From the NCBI GenBank assembly GCA_050952065.1, contig JBMNKF010000009.1:82719-146718 (forward strand): 64,000 nucleotides of DNA. The letters run 5' to 3'. The first letter of the stretch is position 1. Every line of letters begins with the position of its first letter. Below the pieces are notes generated by a model that saw only the letters and a list, made by a program, of their open reading frames with translations, was not told where the DNA came from and made no database searches. Origin of the DNA: JAXGZG01 sp050952065 (GTDB taxonomy: Bacteria > Bacillota > Sulfobacillia > Fermentithermobacillales > Fermentithermobacillaceae). The position numbers were made by a program, and so were the translations under genes. Shown piece by piece: positions 1 through 8,938 of this stretch.

Positions 1-1290
1 CGCCGTCTTTCCTGATTGCCTTGAGAGGAGCCTCCGAAACCATGTGACCTTGACATTGTCTTGGGCTTCGTGCAGTTCTCGCCATGGCGCCTCTTTTGCA
101 GACGATTGTTCTAAACGGTCTTCTTGTCCGTCATCTGATGAGGGAGGAGTGACACAATCGTCCTGGACGGGGGTCTGTACTTGAGGCCCGGCAGCTTTTC
201 GAATCTCTAAGTCCTTCAGTATTTCCGAGAGCGTGCCGGGTTCTACGCGATGACGCAGAACCAAAGGTATGACTGTAAGGACTTCGTCGAACGTGACTTC
301 GTCTTTCTCCCTTATGCAGGCCAGTAGTCTAGAAGTCAATTCAAGGGCTTCGATGGCTCGCAAACTCTCAACATTCCGCTGTACGTAAAGCTGAGCCATG
401 TACTTGAGAAGCGCAGCCGGGACCACGATGGAAGAGAAGAGTCTTGCTTTCTGGTGGATCGTCTCAAGAAACCGTGCGGCATAGTCCTGAGTCTTCTCTG
501 CGTGCTGGGTATCTAGGTCATCCATTGCGTAAACGGTACCCAAGAGCGTGTTGCTTTTCGCTGCCAGGAGTCTTTCCACAATTGCAGCGTCGCCTGGCCT
601 TTGAACGGGTACCACGAGATCGAAACGGTCGGCCAGCTGCTTTCGGATGTCCTCGAGGGGGCCCGGGTCTTCGTCGGGATTGGATGCAGCCCAGACCGAC
701 GCTCGAACTTCTAGCTCCCATGGTGGGAGTCCGACCTCCTCTATTTTGACGCGGCCGGGCTTGGTTCCCATAACCGACAGAAGCACGTCAGTGATTTCGG
801 GGGCTGTCTCCGCCAGACGATTGACTTCGTCTACGAACAGAATGCCCCTGTGTGCCATGGGGATCGCTCCTGGGAGCAACGCAGCGGCCGGATTCTCCCG
901 ATTCGTCAAGCGACCAAGGTCGATGCTTCCCAGAATGGTTCCCAGCTTGGCGCCGTGGCCGATTTCCACAAAGGGCATAGGAGAGGTCTCCGTTTGTAGG
1001 TTTTGTCGGGAGTCCGCCCTTCCGTTGGAGCCAGGATCGAGCACCCCGTTCAGGCTATGGACCGGGCAATGGGGGTGGTGCGGGTCACACTGATAGTGGC
1101 ATCCCCGCACCCGTTCTATAGACGGCATGATCCTTCGGGCCCACCGCATCACAGTTGTCTTACCTGTACCTCGGAGCCCCTCAGCATGAACGTGGAGTGG
1201 AATGCCGATCAGTGTTGACAGCACTGACATTTCTACTGCCAAGAACAGACTGTCGTTTCCTTGGTGCCGGATGGGTGCGCTTCTCGACAT
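1..1290 (-). CDS. ChlI/MoxR-like AAA+ ATPase (magnesium chelatase subunit I type), 3' end cut by window edge
   Basis: The frame is open from an ATG at 1290 to the left edge (about 430 codons), so the C-terminus lies outside the window. The ATG has a good ribosome binding site (AGGGGAGG, 8-9 bases upstream). A Walker A motif (GLRGTGKTT) lies near residue 42, Walker B (GILFVDEVNRL) near 150, and a sensor-1 Asn is in AASNPDED. This order is typical of the ChlI branch of AAA+ ATPases. A Cys/His-rich insert (CHYQCDPHHPHCPVH) follows Walker A and may bind a metal. Such proteins usually work with a VWA-domain partner as chelatase or remodelling factor; no VWA gene is adjacent here, though one could lie past the edge. 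A role in porphyrin metallation is not supported by any neighbour. The ThiF-like gene lies 110 bases upstream on the same strand. Confidence 0.85.
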   Translation of the reverse strand, partial: MSRSAPIRHQGNDSLFLAVEMSVLSTLIGIPLHVHAEGLRGTGKTTVMRWARRIMPSIERVRGCHYQCDPHHPHCPVHSLNGVLDPGSNGRADSRQNLQTETSPMPFVEIGHGAKLGTILGSIDLGRLTNRENPAAALLPGAIPMAHRGILFVDEVNRLAETAPEITDVLLSVMGTKPGRVKIEEVGLPPWELEVRASVWAASNPDEDPGPLEDIRKQLADRFDLVVPVQRPGDAAIVERLLAAKSNTLLGTVYAMDDLDTQHAEKTQDYAARFLETIHQKARLFSSIVVPAALLKYMAQLYVQRNVESLRAIEALELTSRLLACIREKDEVTFDEVLTVIPLVLRHRVEPGTLSEILKDLEIRKAAGPQVQTPVQDDCVTPPSSDDGQEDRLEQSSAKEAPWRELHEAQDNVKVTWFRRLLSRQSGKTA

Positions 1291-1399
1291 AATCAAAACC
1301 TCCCCTGAAGTATTGTTCCCTTGAGGCGGGAGGTCTTGCCTACCCAACTAAGGACGGAGGCTGGAAAATCGCGGCACTGCAGTCAAGTCATTCTGCCTT

Positions 1400-2173
1400 T
1401 TAGTCATGCTCGGGAATATGCCCGCAGACCGGACATTTCGCCGATTTTGCCATCGAAACCAATCGAAAATCCGCCCGAAGGTGGTTAAAGAGTAACATGC
1501 GTCCCACTAAAGGCTCTCCAATTCCCAATAGGAGTTTCAGGACTTCTCCTGCCTGAACGGAACCAGCTATTCCTGCAGTAGAGCCCAAGACGCCTAGCGG
1601 GTAAGTCGCGGTGGCCTTCTTCATCATGCTGCTGTTACGGATGCTTCGATCTTGTGGAAACAAGCAATTATAGCAGGGGCCTTGGCCCGCCTTGATCACG
1701 GTGACCATTCCCGTGAACCCCATTATTCCTGCCTCTACCATGGGTATTCCCGCACGGACACAGGCTTCGTTGAGTATGTAGCGCGTCTCCAGGTTGTCCA
1801 AACAGGAAGCTACAACATCAAAGCCAGATATGAGGTTGGGCGCGTTGTTCCGGTCAATGTGAGTTACCAAGGGTTCTATGTGAATACCCGGGTTTGCACG
1901 ATGGAGTCTAGATGCAAGAACTGTTGCTTTCTCATTCCCAATGTCGGCTGTGCTGTACATTATTTGGCGTGTTAGATTGGATAGAGATACCACATCGCTA
2001 TCGACTATGCACAAGTGGCCAACTCCCATGCCTGCCAGGTATGATGCGCAAGGGGTTCCAAGACCGCCTGCGCCGGCAACCAGTACCTTCATGCGGGCCA
2101 AACGAGCCTGTCCTTCTGGACCGATATCAGGGATCGCTGTCTGTCTCGAATAACGCTCCACATCACAGTCCAT
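1400..2173 (-). CDS. ThiF/MoeB/HesA family adenylyltransferase
   Basis: This 257-residue protein is an E1-like enzyme that would adenylate the C-terminal Gly of a ubiquitin-like sulfur carrier (ThiS or MoaD type). It has the nucleotide-binding glycine motif VAGAGGLGTP near residue 30, the acidic DSDVVSLSNLTRQ segment (Asp and Arg that contact ATP), and two CxxC pairs (CYNC near 190 and CPVC near the C-terminus) that bind the structural zinc. The frame stays open upstream to 2323, but that part is low-complexity Trp/Gly-rich repeat. I chose the ATG at 2173 because AAGGAGGT lies 11 bases before it and homologues begin with a similar RYSRQ segment. No carrier-protein gene is adjacent, so thiamine, molybdopterin or another sulfur pathway cannot be separated. 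The molybdenum cluster 44 kb away makes MoeB an option only. Confidence 0.85.
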   Translation of the reverse strand: MDCDVERYSRQTAIPDIGPEGQARLARMKVLVAGAGGLGTPCASYLAGMGVGHLCIVDSDVVSLSNLTRQIMYSTADIGNEKATVLASRLHRANPGIHIEPLVTHIDRNNAPNLISGFDVVASCLDNLETRYILNEACVRAGIPMVEAGIMGFTGMVTVIKAGQGPCYNCLFPQDRSIRNSSMMKKATATYPLGVLGSTAGIAGSVQAGEVLKLLLGIGEPLVGRMLLFNHLRADFRLVSMAKSAKCPVCGHIPEHD

Positions 2174-2211
2174 ATGCCTCTGGGACCTCCTTCCACATCC
2201 GAACACCCGCC

Positions 2212-2300
2212 ATAGCCATCCACCAGCCAGATTCATCCACCGGCCAAAGCCAAAGCTATCCGCCAGCCAAATCCAGCCGACAGCCACATTTGCCAGGCTA
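2212..2300. repeat. Imperfect short repeats (CCAGCC / GGCTGG word) upstream of the ThiF-like gene
   Basis: The segment is made of closely spaced variants of CCAGCC, GCCAAAGCC and CCGCCAG. Read on the minus strand it gives a Gly/Trp-rich pseudo-peptide that is fused in frame to the ThiF-like gene only by accident. It is one of several word-biased spacers in this window. Confidence 0.5.
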
Positions 2301-2398
2301 TATTCGCCTGAGGGTACATTCACTTTGCAAACCTACTATACCCTTTCGAGTTTCCTTCCGCTTTCCCTTTGATGACTCAAAGAGATTCCTGACTATGA

Positions 2399-2690
2399 GG
2401 TATTGACGGGTTTTTGACGGTTCTTGACGGACTTTTGGGCATGCTTGGTCTCCAAAGTCGGCTGCCGAAGTCTTACGCCTTGAGCGGGCACTGTCCTAGA
2501 GACTCAGCCAGGATTGGCACTCTTTGCGCCGAACTGGTACCCTGGACTAGCGGACATCGTAGTGGATACATTTGGAGAGCTGGAGAGCCATTGCAGAAGC
2601 GTTATCGGATACTCTTGCAGAAACATTAGCCTAGATTTAACAGATTGGCCGAAACCTTGCGGAAACTTTTCGAAGATGTAGTAACCTTTA
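2399..2690. repeat. Word-biased spacer: TTGACGG x3, then TTGCAGAA-like words
   Basis: TTGACGG occurs at 2403, 2414 and 2424 (steps of 11 and 10 bases). Further on, TTGCAGAAGCGTT, TTGCAGAAACATT and TTGCGGAAACTTTT follow one another between about 2592 and 2670. The spacer 2174-2781 separates divergent genes and must hold their promoters, but I cannot pick a convincing -35/-10 pair. I see no gene in it. Confidence 0.45.
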
Positions 2691-2781
2691 CAGAGACGGT
2701 AGCACGCTAGCGGAGAATTCAAGACTCTAGCACGTATTTCGTCAGAAACCCCAAGGTTGTGCTTCGAAGGAGGGTGTGCCT

Positions 2782-3816
2782 ATGAAAGCGGCGTTCTTGG
2801 AGGGCCCGGGAAAGATCTCGGTGCGCACAGTGCCTGACCCTAAGTGTCCGCCTGGAGGGCTTCTCACCAAGGTAGAAGGTTGCGCCATTTGCGGGAGCGA
2901 TCTGAGGTCTTGGGAGTCTGGTACTCGCCACGTGGGCGAGATAATCGGACACGAGACCGTGGCCACCGTGATAGAGGTTGGGGAGGGAGTCACAGACTTC
3001 AAACCCGGCGACAGGATTACTGATGTCCCTGCGACTTGCGGTGTTTGCGAGTTCTGCCGAAGAGGTATCCAGAACCTTTGCCGGCACCGGGGCCGAATTG
3101 ATGGGCCGACGCAGGGAGGCTTCGCTGAACTGCGTCCGTTGGGCCGTGCCGTCCTTTCCGGCGGTTTCGTTCTGAGGGTCCCCAATGACTTGTCCCTTGA
3201 AGCGGCAGTCACTATTGAGCCTCTCGCCTGCGTTTTGAACGGCCACGAAAAAATGGATATTTGGTTTGATACCTCTGTTGCCATAATCGGTGCAGGTCCA
3301 ATCGGAGCCATGCATGCAGCGGTGGCTAGATTGAGAGGTGCCAGAAAGATCGTTGTTGTGGATCTCTTGGAGAAAAGACTCCAGATGGCTCTGCCTTTTG
3401 GCGCCGATCACCTTGTTGACTCTAGTGTGAATGATCCTGTAAAGGCGGTTCTAGACCTGACCGAAGGTCGAGGCGTTGACCTAGTAATCGTAGCGTGTGT
3501 GTCCGCGAGTGCCCAGAAGCAGGCGTTGCAGATGGCTGCCAGAAACGGACAGGTCCTTCTATTTGCTGGACTTCCCGCGGAGGCATCTGAGGTTACTCTG
3601 GACACCAACCTCATTCACTACAACGAAATCACGGTTGTAGGCGCTAGGAGTTCAGTGCAAAGGCAATGGGAGTTGGCCTTGGAACTAATCAAAGGCGGCA
3701 AGATCGATGCATCCAAGATTGTCACCCATTATGTCGGTCTGGACGAAATCGAGGATGGATTCCGTCTAGCTAGGTCTGGCGACGCGATGAAAGTGGCTGT
3801 GGTACCGGGTCTTTAA
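2782..3816 (+). CDS. Zinc-dependent medium-chain alcohol dehydrogenase (threonine/sorbitol dehydrogenase-like)
   Basis: The 344-residue protein belongs to the medium-chain dehydrogenase family, NAD(P)-linked oxidoreductases of secondary alcohols or polyols. It shows the catalytic-zinc region (CAICGSDLRSW and GHETVATVIEVGEGV), the four-cysteine structural zinc lobe (CGVCEFCRRGIQNLC) and a Rossmann motif (AIIGAGPIGAMHAAVARLRG). An Asp at the end of the second Rossmann strand (VVVD) suggests NAD rather than NADP. I prefer the ATG at 2782, which has AAGGAGGG seven bases upstream, over the in-frame GTG at 2776, which is too close to it. The gene stands alone. The substrate cannot be told; L-threonine, sorbitol/iditol and butanediol dehydrogenases are close relatives. 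Confidence 0.88.
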   Translation: MKAAFLEGPGKISVRTVPDPKCPPGGLLTKVEGCAICGSDLRSWESGTRHVGEIIGHETVATVIEVGEGVTDFKPGDRITDVPATCGVCEFCRRGIQNLCRHRGRIDGPTQGGFAELRPLGRAVLSGGFVLRVPNDLSLEAAVTIEPLACVLNGHEKMDIWFDTSVAIIGAGPIGAMHAAVARLRGARKIVVVDLLEKRLQMALPFGADHLVDSSVNDPVKAVLDLTEGRGVDLVIVACVSASAQKQALQMAARNGQVLLFAGLPAEASEVTLDTNLIHYNEITVVGARSSVQRQWELALELIKGGKIDASKIVTHYVGLDEIEDGFRLARSGDAMKVAVVPGL

Positions 3817-3887
3817 TAGGGTGGGGACACGCATACTCTATACCGACCAGAGAACTTCAGAGATCTGGCGGAAGGAGAGTATACCAG

Positions 3888-4115
3888 GTGCCCGAGCTTA
3901 CATACCGTGGAACCGTTGAGGGTCTCCGCCGATACGTCCTCCCACAACTACGAAGGGCCGGCATGAGAGGGTGGACTCTCAAGAAGGATTTGGACAGGAT
4001 TAGGAGGGCGTTGGCCAAGTCCTCGCAGAGCGAAGACATGGGTTCTGGCAGGATGTTTGAGGGTTTGCTCCAGGGTTTGTGTTTGACGGAAGAGGAAGAC
4101 CCCTGTGACCTATGA
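3888..4115 (+). CDS. Small hypothetical protein, 75 residues
   Basis: A GTG start at 3888 is preceded by GAAGGAGAG eight bases upstream, which is why I accept this short frame. The product is basic in its first half (RRYVLPQLRRAGMRGW, then KKDLDRIRRALAK) and acidic at the end (TEEEDPCDL). It has no membrane segment or known motif that I recognise. It follows the alcohol dehydrogenase by 71 bases on the same strand and may be co-transcribed. The spacer to the converging peptidase gene (4116-4249) holds no gene. Confidence 0.45.
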   Translation: MPELTYRGTVEGLRRYVLPQLRRAGMRGWTLKKDLDRIRRALAKSSQSEDMGSGRMFEGLLQGLCLTEEEDPCDL

Positions 4116-4249
4116 CGTGCGATGATTGAACCGATGTAATGCCGTCTGTTGGAGTAGGCATCCCAAACAAGACGACGACGGACTGTGCCGTCGCCGCCTT
4201 CAGTATGCTTAACCCTTAGATTAACAGCCAGATTGACAGAATGGGGGTT

Positions 4250-6616
4250 CTATCCCTCGATTCTGTAGCCTTGGGGCGGAGTCGCCCCCAGCAAGTGTTC
4301 GACGAAGTAATCCCAACGTTTCCGCGTGATATATGGATGGTATCCGTCGGCATGAATACCGTTGGGCAGTATCAAGAAATCAAAATCCTTGTTGGCTTTT
4401 ATGAGCGCGTCCACCAACTGCAAAGATGCGGCTGGTGGAACGTTTTCATCCATCTCGCCGTGCATCACGAACATCTTGCCTTTGAGATTGGAAGCGAGAG
4501 TCGGATTGGCCTGTTCCTCATAGTGCGGGCCCACTGTTAGCCCCATGTATCTTTCGATCCAACTGGCTTTGTCAGTTCTGTGGTCGTGGTTGCCGGCCCA
4601 AACTACTGCGACTTTGTAGAAATCCGGGTGTGCCAGTATAGCGCGGGCAGCCCCATATCCTCCGGCAGAACCCCCGTAGATACCTACCCTGCTCAGGTCC
4701 ATATAGGGATATCGGGTTGCCAGTTGACGAAAGGCGGCAATGTGGTCCGGCATGCCTGCATCACCCAGGTTCCTGTAGGAGTAATCCTGGAACGCCTTTG
4801 AGCGGAACGCCATTCCAAGTCCGTCTACTGTGACCACTATGAATCCGAGTTCTGCAATGGCTTGATCCTGCCAGAATTGCCTGCTACCCTCGCTGTCTCC
4901 AAATGACCTGGGCGTTCTTGCAGTCTGAGGGCCCGAATAGTTGGCCTCGATTACGGGATAGGTCTTGCTTGGGTCGAAGTTCGAGGGTCTGATAATCATG
5001 CCATAGATGTCAGTCACTCCATCTCGAGCTTTTACGCAAAACCTTTCGGGATAAGTCCATCCGGTTTCAAAAAGGAGACCCAAATCAGCCTTCCCTAGGT
5101 TTGAGACCAGTGTCCCGTCACTCTGACGCAAGACGGTGACCGGCGCCAAATCCACTCTTGAGTAATGGTCAATGAAGTACCTGCCGCTAGGAGTGAAGGT
5201 GATCTCGTGTTCGGCATCTTCAGGAGTGAGAAGCTGCAATCCGCTTCCGTCAAAACTCACCTTATAAAGATGTCTGTAGTAGGGATTCCTGCCTTCTTCT
5301 AATCCACTTGCGCTGAAGTATATTGTCCTGTTGAGTTCGTCGACGTAATCGATCCCGCGGACAACCCATGGCCCGGAGGTAATACGGTTGATTAGTTTCC
5401 CTGTAAGACCGTCATACAGGTATAAGTGAGCCCATCCGTCCTGCGCCGAGTGCCATATGATCAGCCTGCCATTATCAACTGCCCGGGGAGTGTAGTAGTC
5501 AACTGCTGCCGGATCTTCTTCTTCCATCAACACCCTGCAATCTCCCGTGTCGGCGTCGATGAGGTACATGCGTTTGACGGTATAGCCGCGCTCGTGGCGC
5601 ATCAGATAGATACGCTCACCGTGGCCGTCGTCAGTTGACCAATGAGTCCAACACCGAGGCCCGCCGTAATACAGCAACTGCACCGGATCTATTCTTACTT
5701 TGATCTGGGTAGGCGCAACGGCCCCAGTGCTATCGTTGGTGCTATTGCTCTCACGGGCTTGAAGCGCGCGAGCCTGAGAGTCTATGACTTCTTTCAGGTC
5801 AATTATCTCAGGTTCCGCCATTGGTACGTTCTGGTCCCCAGGCAAAGGGTAGACGTACCGATACAGTCTAGGCCGCTTACTGCCGTCAAGGGGACAGGAT
5901 TGAACCAAGTAGCACTCACCCACGTTTTCGTGCTTGACTTTGTAGGTGAAAATCCGTTTGGAGTCCGGCGACCAAACGACCACTGGCCGTAGGTAAGGGC
6001 CTGCATCAGTAACATTCATCAGCCCGGCATCTATCAGCGGATTCTTGAAAGGTACCGCATAATGGAACTTTTCTTCCCCATCGAAAGTGACCTGGATGCT
6101 CTCGCCAGTCGAGATACACCTAATATAGAGGTTATGGTCCTTTACAAACGCAGCCCATTTTTCGTCGGGCGAGACTACTTCGGTTATCTCGTCAAAGGAT
6201 TTCCCAGTGTCTTCCGGGCATTGGCTGATCTCGCAGTTTTCGAGGTTAAACTGCCACATGACACCTTCAACCTCGAAAGCAATGGTAGTCAGGCTCAAAT
6301 CGGTATACCTGAACCGATCGAACGGCAACTGTGTGTGAACGTAAGCGCGTTTCGTGGCAAAGGATAGTTGAGACGCGAGTTTTACATGGTCAAAGGCCTC
6401 TCTATGTACCCCTTGTTCGGGGTTTACGAACATGAACTTTTTCCCTTGGCGGGTATCGAGTTTGTACCAGAAGCAGTCTCCCTTTCCCGCCCAATTCGGA
6501 ACGATATCCAGTTCAAAAGCCAGTTTTCTAATGTTCTGAGGCAAGAACTTCTCAGCCCGAGCATAATCCTCCCAGGTTACCTCAGGTATTTGCTTCTCTT
6601 CGTTGATTTGTGCCAT
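4250..6616 (-). CDS. S9 family prolyl oligopeptidase / dipeptidyl-peptidase IV-like serine peptidase
   Basis: The 788-residue protein has the two-part build of DPP IV-type peptidases: an N-terminal beta-propeller-like region (about 40-500) and a C-terminal alpha/beta-hydrolase domain. The nucleophile is in GIYGGSAGG (Ser near 648), the acid in HGEMDENVPP (Asp near 722) and the His in GIHADG (near 756). Such enzymes release N-terminal dipeptides or cut short peptides, often after proline. No signal peptide is visible, so it is probably cytoplasmic and used in peptide catabolism. The ATG at 6616 follows GAGGAAAGGGG. The gene is monocistronic between a spacer and a converging small gene. Confidence 0.92.
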   Translation of the reverse strand: MAQINEEKQIPEVTWEDYARAEKFLPQNIRKLAFELDIVPNWAGKGDCFWYKLDTRQGKKFMFVNPEQGVHREAFDHVKLASQLSFATKRAYVHTQLPFDRFRYTDLSLTTIAFEVEGVMWQFNLENCEISQCPEDTGKSFDEITEVVSPDEKWAAFVKDHNLYIRCISTGESIQVTFDGEEKFHYAVPFKNPLIDAGLMNVTDAGPYLRPVVVWSPDSKRIFTYKVKHENVGECYLVQSCPLDGSKRPRLYRYVYPLPGDQNVPMAEPEIIDLKEVIDSQARALQARESNSTNDSTGAVAPTQIKVRIDPVQLLYYGGPRCWTHWSTDDGHGERIYLMRHERGYTVKRMYLIDADTGDCRVLMEEEDPAAVDYYTPRAVDNGRLIIWHSAQDGWAHLYLYDGLTGKLINRITSGPWVVRGIDYVDELNRTIYFSASGLEEGRNPYYRHLYKVSFDGSGLQLLTPEDAEHEITFTPSGRYFIDHYSRVDLAPVTVLRQSDGTLVSNLGKADLGLLFETGWTYPERFCVKARDGVTDIYGMIIRPSNFDPSKTYPVIEANYSGPQTARTPRSFGDSEGSRQFWQDQAIAELGFIVVTVDGLGMAFRSKAFQDYSYRNLGDAGMPDHIAAFRQLATRYPYMDLSRVGIYGGSAGGYGAARAILAHPDFYKVAVVWAGNHDHRTDKASWIERYMGLTVGPHYEEQANPTLASNLKGKMFVMHGEMDENVPPAASLQLVDALIKANKDFDFLILPNGIHADGYHPYITRKRWDYFVEHLLGATPPQGYRIEG

Positions 6617-7003
6617 ATCGCATCCCCTTTCCTCAATGTCCCCGATTGAACGTTCGCGACAACACGCACCAAGAGGTCCGCAAGAAAGCCCCGTTGTTCT
6701 GCTTGCGCCGAAGCAGTAAACCGGTACAAACGATGGGTGGTTTCAGCGGTTGGCTTTACCCTTTCTCTTGTGCATACGGTGCACACAACACGACCGATTT
6801 CTCCATGGCGGGCGCTTTTACCTTCTGTACCGGTTTGTTCCTGCACTGTTGGTTCAGGCCTGATCTGTATCTCAAACTGAATCCATAAGAGAGATGCGGT
6901 CTTCAGTCAAGCGGCGCCAAGCGCAGCGTTCAAGAGTGCTCGTCGAGAATTGGCCTTGTGTAATGGGGAGTTACAGTGGCGTAACGTACTTGCTCGGTTA
7001 AGA
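6617..7003. other. Spacer upstream of the S9 peptidase gene
   Basis: A 387-base region between the peptidase start and tRNA-Pro. It must contain the peptidase promoter, but I cannot select one with confidence. Short open frames here lack ribosome binding sites and protein-like composition. No gene is supported. Confidence 0.4.
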
Positions 7004-7080
7004 TGGTCGGGGCGACTGGACTTGAACCAGCGACCTCATGGTCCCGAACCATGCGCGCTACCAAGCTGCGCCACGCCCCG
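7004..7080 (-). tRNA. tRNA-Pro (anticodon CGG)
   Basis: The minus strand gives a 77-base cloverleaf. The acceptor stem CGGGGCG pairs with CGCCCCG and is followed by A and an encoded CCA. The D-arm is GCGCAGCTTGGTAGCGC. The anticodon stem CATGG/CCATG encloses the loop TTCGGGA. The T-arm is CTGGTTCAAGTCCAG. The C1 start and the anticodon CGG identify proline. The 3' CCA is encoded in the genome. Confidence 0.96.
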
Positions 7081-7307
7081 ACACTCAGCCATTATAGCAT
7101 CCGGGAGGATCCAGGGGCAACTTCATGATAGGTAAGGCATGGCAGTCATTGCACGGTAAGCGGCGCCTTGTAGGTAGACCCGGCATGTAGAGCCTCTCAT
7201 ATACTGCTCGGTAGATAGTGCACGACCAGGAATGCTGAGGGGACCCCTTCGCGAGGTCCCCAAGAACCTGTTCATCGAACTCAGGGTAAGTCTAACAGGC
7301 GGATAAA

Positions 7308-8597
7308 CTACAAGATGCCCGGGGCAAGGTGGAGTATCGAGAGCAAGCCGAGCACGTAAACCAACCAGTGTATCTCCTTGCCCTTGCCGGTGGCGAGTTT
7401 CACGATGGGATAGATTATGAAGCCGGTCGCAATGCCATCGCTGATGGAGTACGCGAACGGCATCATAACGATGGTCATGAAAGCAGGCAGAGCTTCGGTG
7501 AAGTCGCTCCATTCGATCTCTCTCACCGGAAGCATCATGAGGACGCCGACGATGATTAGAGCGGGAGCCGTGGCCTGCGACGGAATCATCCCGGCCAGAG
7601 GAGCGAAGATTAGCGCCACCAAGAACAGAACGCCCGTCACCACAGCGGTAAGGCCCGTACGCCCTCCTTCGGCGACACCCGCGCTGGACTCGACATATGT
7701 TGTAACCGTGCTAGTGCCCAGGGCGGCCCCGAGACAGGTACCGATGGCGTCGGCGGTCATTGACTGCCTGATTCTTGGGAGCTGGCCCTTCTCATCCAGC
7801 ATGTTAGCCCTAGAAGCAGTACCCATAAGGGTACCTACTGTATCAAACACGTCCACGAACCAAAACGCGAATATGGTCATGAAACCCAAATCCAGAGCGC
7901 CCTTGATGTCCATCTTCATGAACAGGGGGGCGAGGGATTCGGGTTTGCCGATTATGCTGCCCGTGACGTTGGTGACGCCCATGGGTATACCGATAAGGGC
8001 AGTGATGAGGATCCCGATAAGCATCGACCCGCGCACTTTGAGCGACATCAAGATACCGATCACCACAAGGCCGATAATGGTCAGGAGCGTGCCCTTGTTG
8101 GTAAAGTCGCCCCTAGTAATGAGGGTAGACGGGCTCGCCTGAATGAGTCCACCGTTAACGGCGCCGATGAGAGCTATGAAAAGGCCGATTCCGACGCCCA
8201 CAGCTCGCTTTAGGGTATGGGGAATGGCAGCGTCGATGACGTTAATGGCACCTGTAAGAGAAAGGATCAGAAACACTAAGCCTTCCAGGAAGACTACGCC
8301 CAGCGCTGCCTCCCAGCCAGCCGTGGCAGCAATCGTGAAGGTGAAGAATGCGTTAAGGCCCATACCGCTGGCTAGGGCGTAAGGGTAGTTGGACATGACG
8401 CCCGCCAGTATTGTAGTAACGCCTGCCGCAACGACTGTCGCGGTCATCACCGGGCCGAAAGGCATGCCTGCAGCCGAGAGTATATCTGGATTGACGAAGA
8501 TTATGTATGCCATCGTCATGAAAGTTGTAATACCTGCTATTACCTCGGTTCGCACATCAGTGCCGTTCTCTTTCAGTTTGAACAGTTTCTCCAGCAA
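7308..8597 (-). CDS. NCS2/AzgA-type purine permease (guanine/hypoxanthine/adenine uptake)
   Basis: The 429-residue protein is very hydrophobic, with about 12-14 membrane segments. It begins with the FKLKENGTDVRTEVIAGITT segment typical of the AzgA/PbuG branch of nucleobase:cation symporters. The family motifs MTMAYIIFVNPDIL and ASGMGLNAFFTFT are present. It would import purine bases across the cytoplasmic membrane. The start is a TTG at 8597 with GGGAGGT six bases upstream. Length is normal for the family. The leader carries a strong hairpin (8696-8727) and may be regulated, but I do not recognise a purine riboswitch in it. Confidence 0.92.
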   Translation of the reverse strand: MLEKLFKLKENGTDVRTEVIAGITTFMTMAYIIFVNPDILSAAGMPFGPVMTATVVAAGVTTILAGVMSNYPYALASGMGLNAFFTFTIAATAGWEAALGVVFLEGLVFLILSLTGAINVIDAAIPHTLKRAVGVGIGLFIALIGAVNGGLIQASPSTLITRGDFTNKGTLLTIIGLVVIGILMSLKVRGSMLIGILITALIGIPMGVTNVTGSIIGKPESLAPLFMKMDIKGALDLGFMTIFAFWFVDVFDTVGTLMGTASRANMLDEKGQLPRIRQSMTADAIGTCLGAALGTSTVTTYVESSAGVAEGGRTGLTAVVTGVLFLVALIFAPLAGMIPSQATAPALIIVGVLMMLPVREIEWSDFTEALPAFMTIVMMPFAYSISDGIATGFIIYPIVKLATGKGKEIHWLVYVLGLLSILHLAPGIL

Positions 8598-8695
8598 GTT
8601 ACTACCTCCCTAGAGACTCGAGTTCTCAAAAGCATAGGGTTCTGTGGCCTACGCTCCCTCCCTTCATAAAGCCTGTCCCGTTATCCACGGCCCAA

Positions 8696-8727
8696 GTTCG
8701 AGAAGGCTTGTCTCCACCTTCTCGAAC
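8696..8727 (-). promoter_or_regulatory. Perfect 11-bp hairpin in the leader of the purine permease gene
   Basis: GTTCGAGAAGG (8696-8706) pairs perfectly with CCTTCTCGAAC (8717-8727) around a 10-base loop, about 100 bases before the permease start. No T-run follows, so it is not a simple terminator. It could be a protein operator, an RNA stability element or part of a riboswitch I do not recognise. Confidence 0.45.
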
Positions 8728-8785
8728 ATAGTCTACTATTTTCGGTTTGGATTTGCCAGACATGATTTGAAGTGACACACAATTT

Positions 8786-8871
8786 CGGTGTGACTCGGAC
8801 GATTCAGGGCGAGTCTCGGTGAGTCCAGGCGACCTGGGGTTACTCGGCGAACCTCGGCGACCCGGTGACCT
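8786..8871. repeat. Word-biased spacer (CTCGGCGA / CTCGG variants)
   Basis: ACTCGGACGA, GTCTCGGTGAGTC, ACTCGGCGAAC and CCTCGGCGACC follow each other at irregular 10-25 base steps between the cyclodeaminase stop and the permease leader. There is no gene. The whole spacer 8598-8938 holds this block plus the hairpin listed separately. Confidence 0.4.
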
Positions 8872-8938
8872 GTTGGAGCCACGTTCTACTCGTGATCATT
8901 CCCATGGACCCCATGGGCTACACGGGCCATGTTCTTAC

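Noticed and set aside
647..1093. Plus-strand frames opposite the ChlI-like gene
   Set aside because: They are shadows of the continuous minus-strand frame, which has Walker motifs and a ribosome binding site.
2174..2323. N-terminal extension of the ThiF-like protein
   Set aside because: The extension is low-complexity Trp/Gly repeat, and the internal ATG at 2173 has the ribosome binding site.
7123..7512. Minus-strand frame overlapping the end of the purine permease gene
   Set aside because: It is a shadow in another frame with no homology-like pattern. The spacer 7081-7307 holds no gene.
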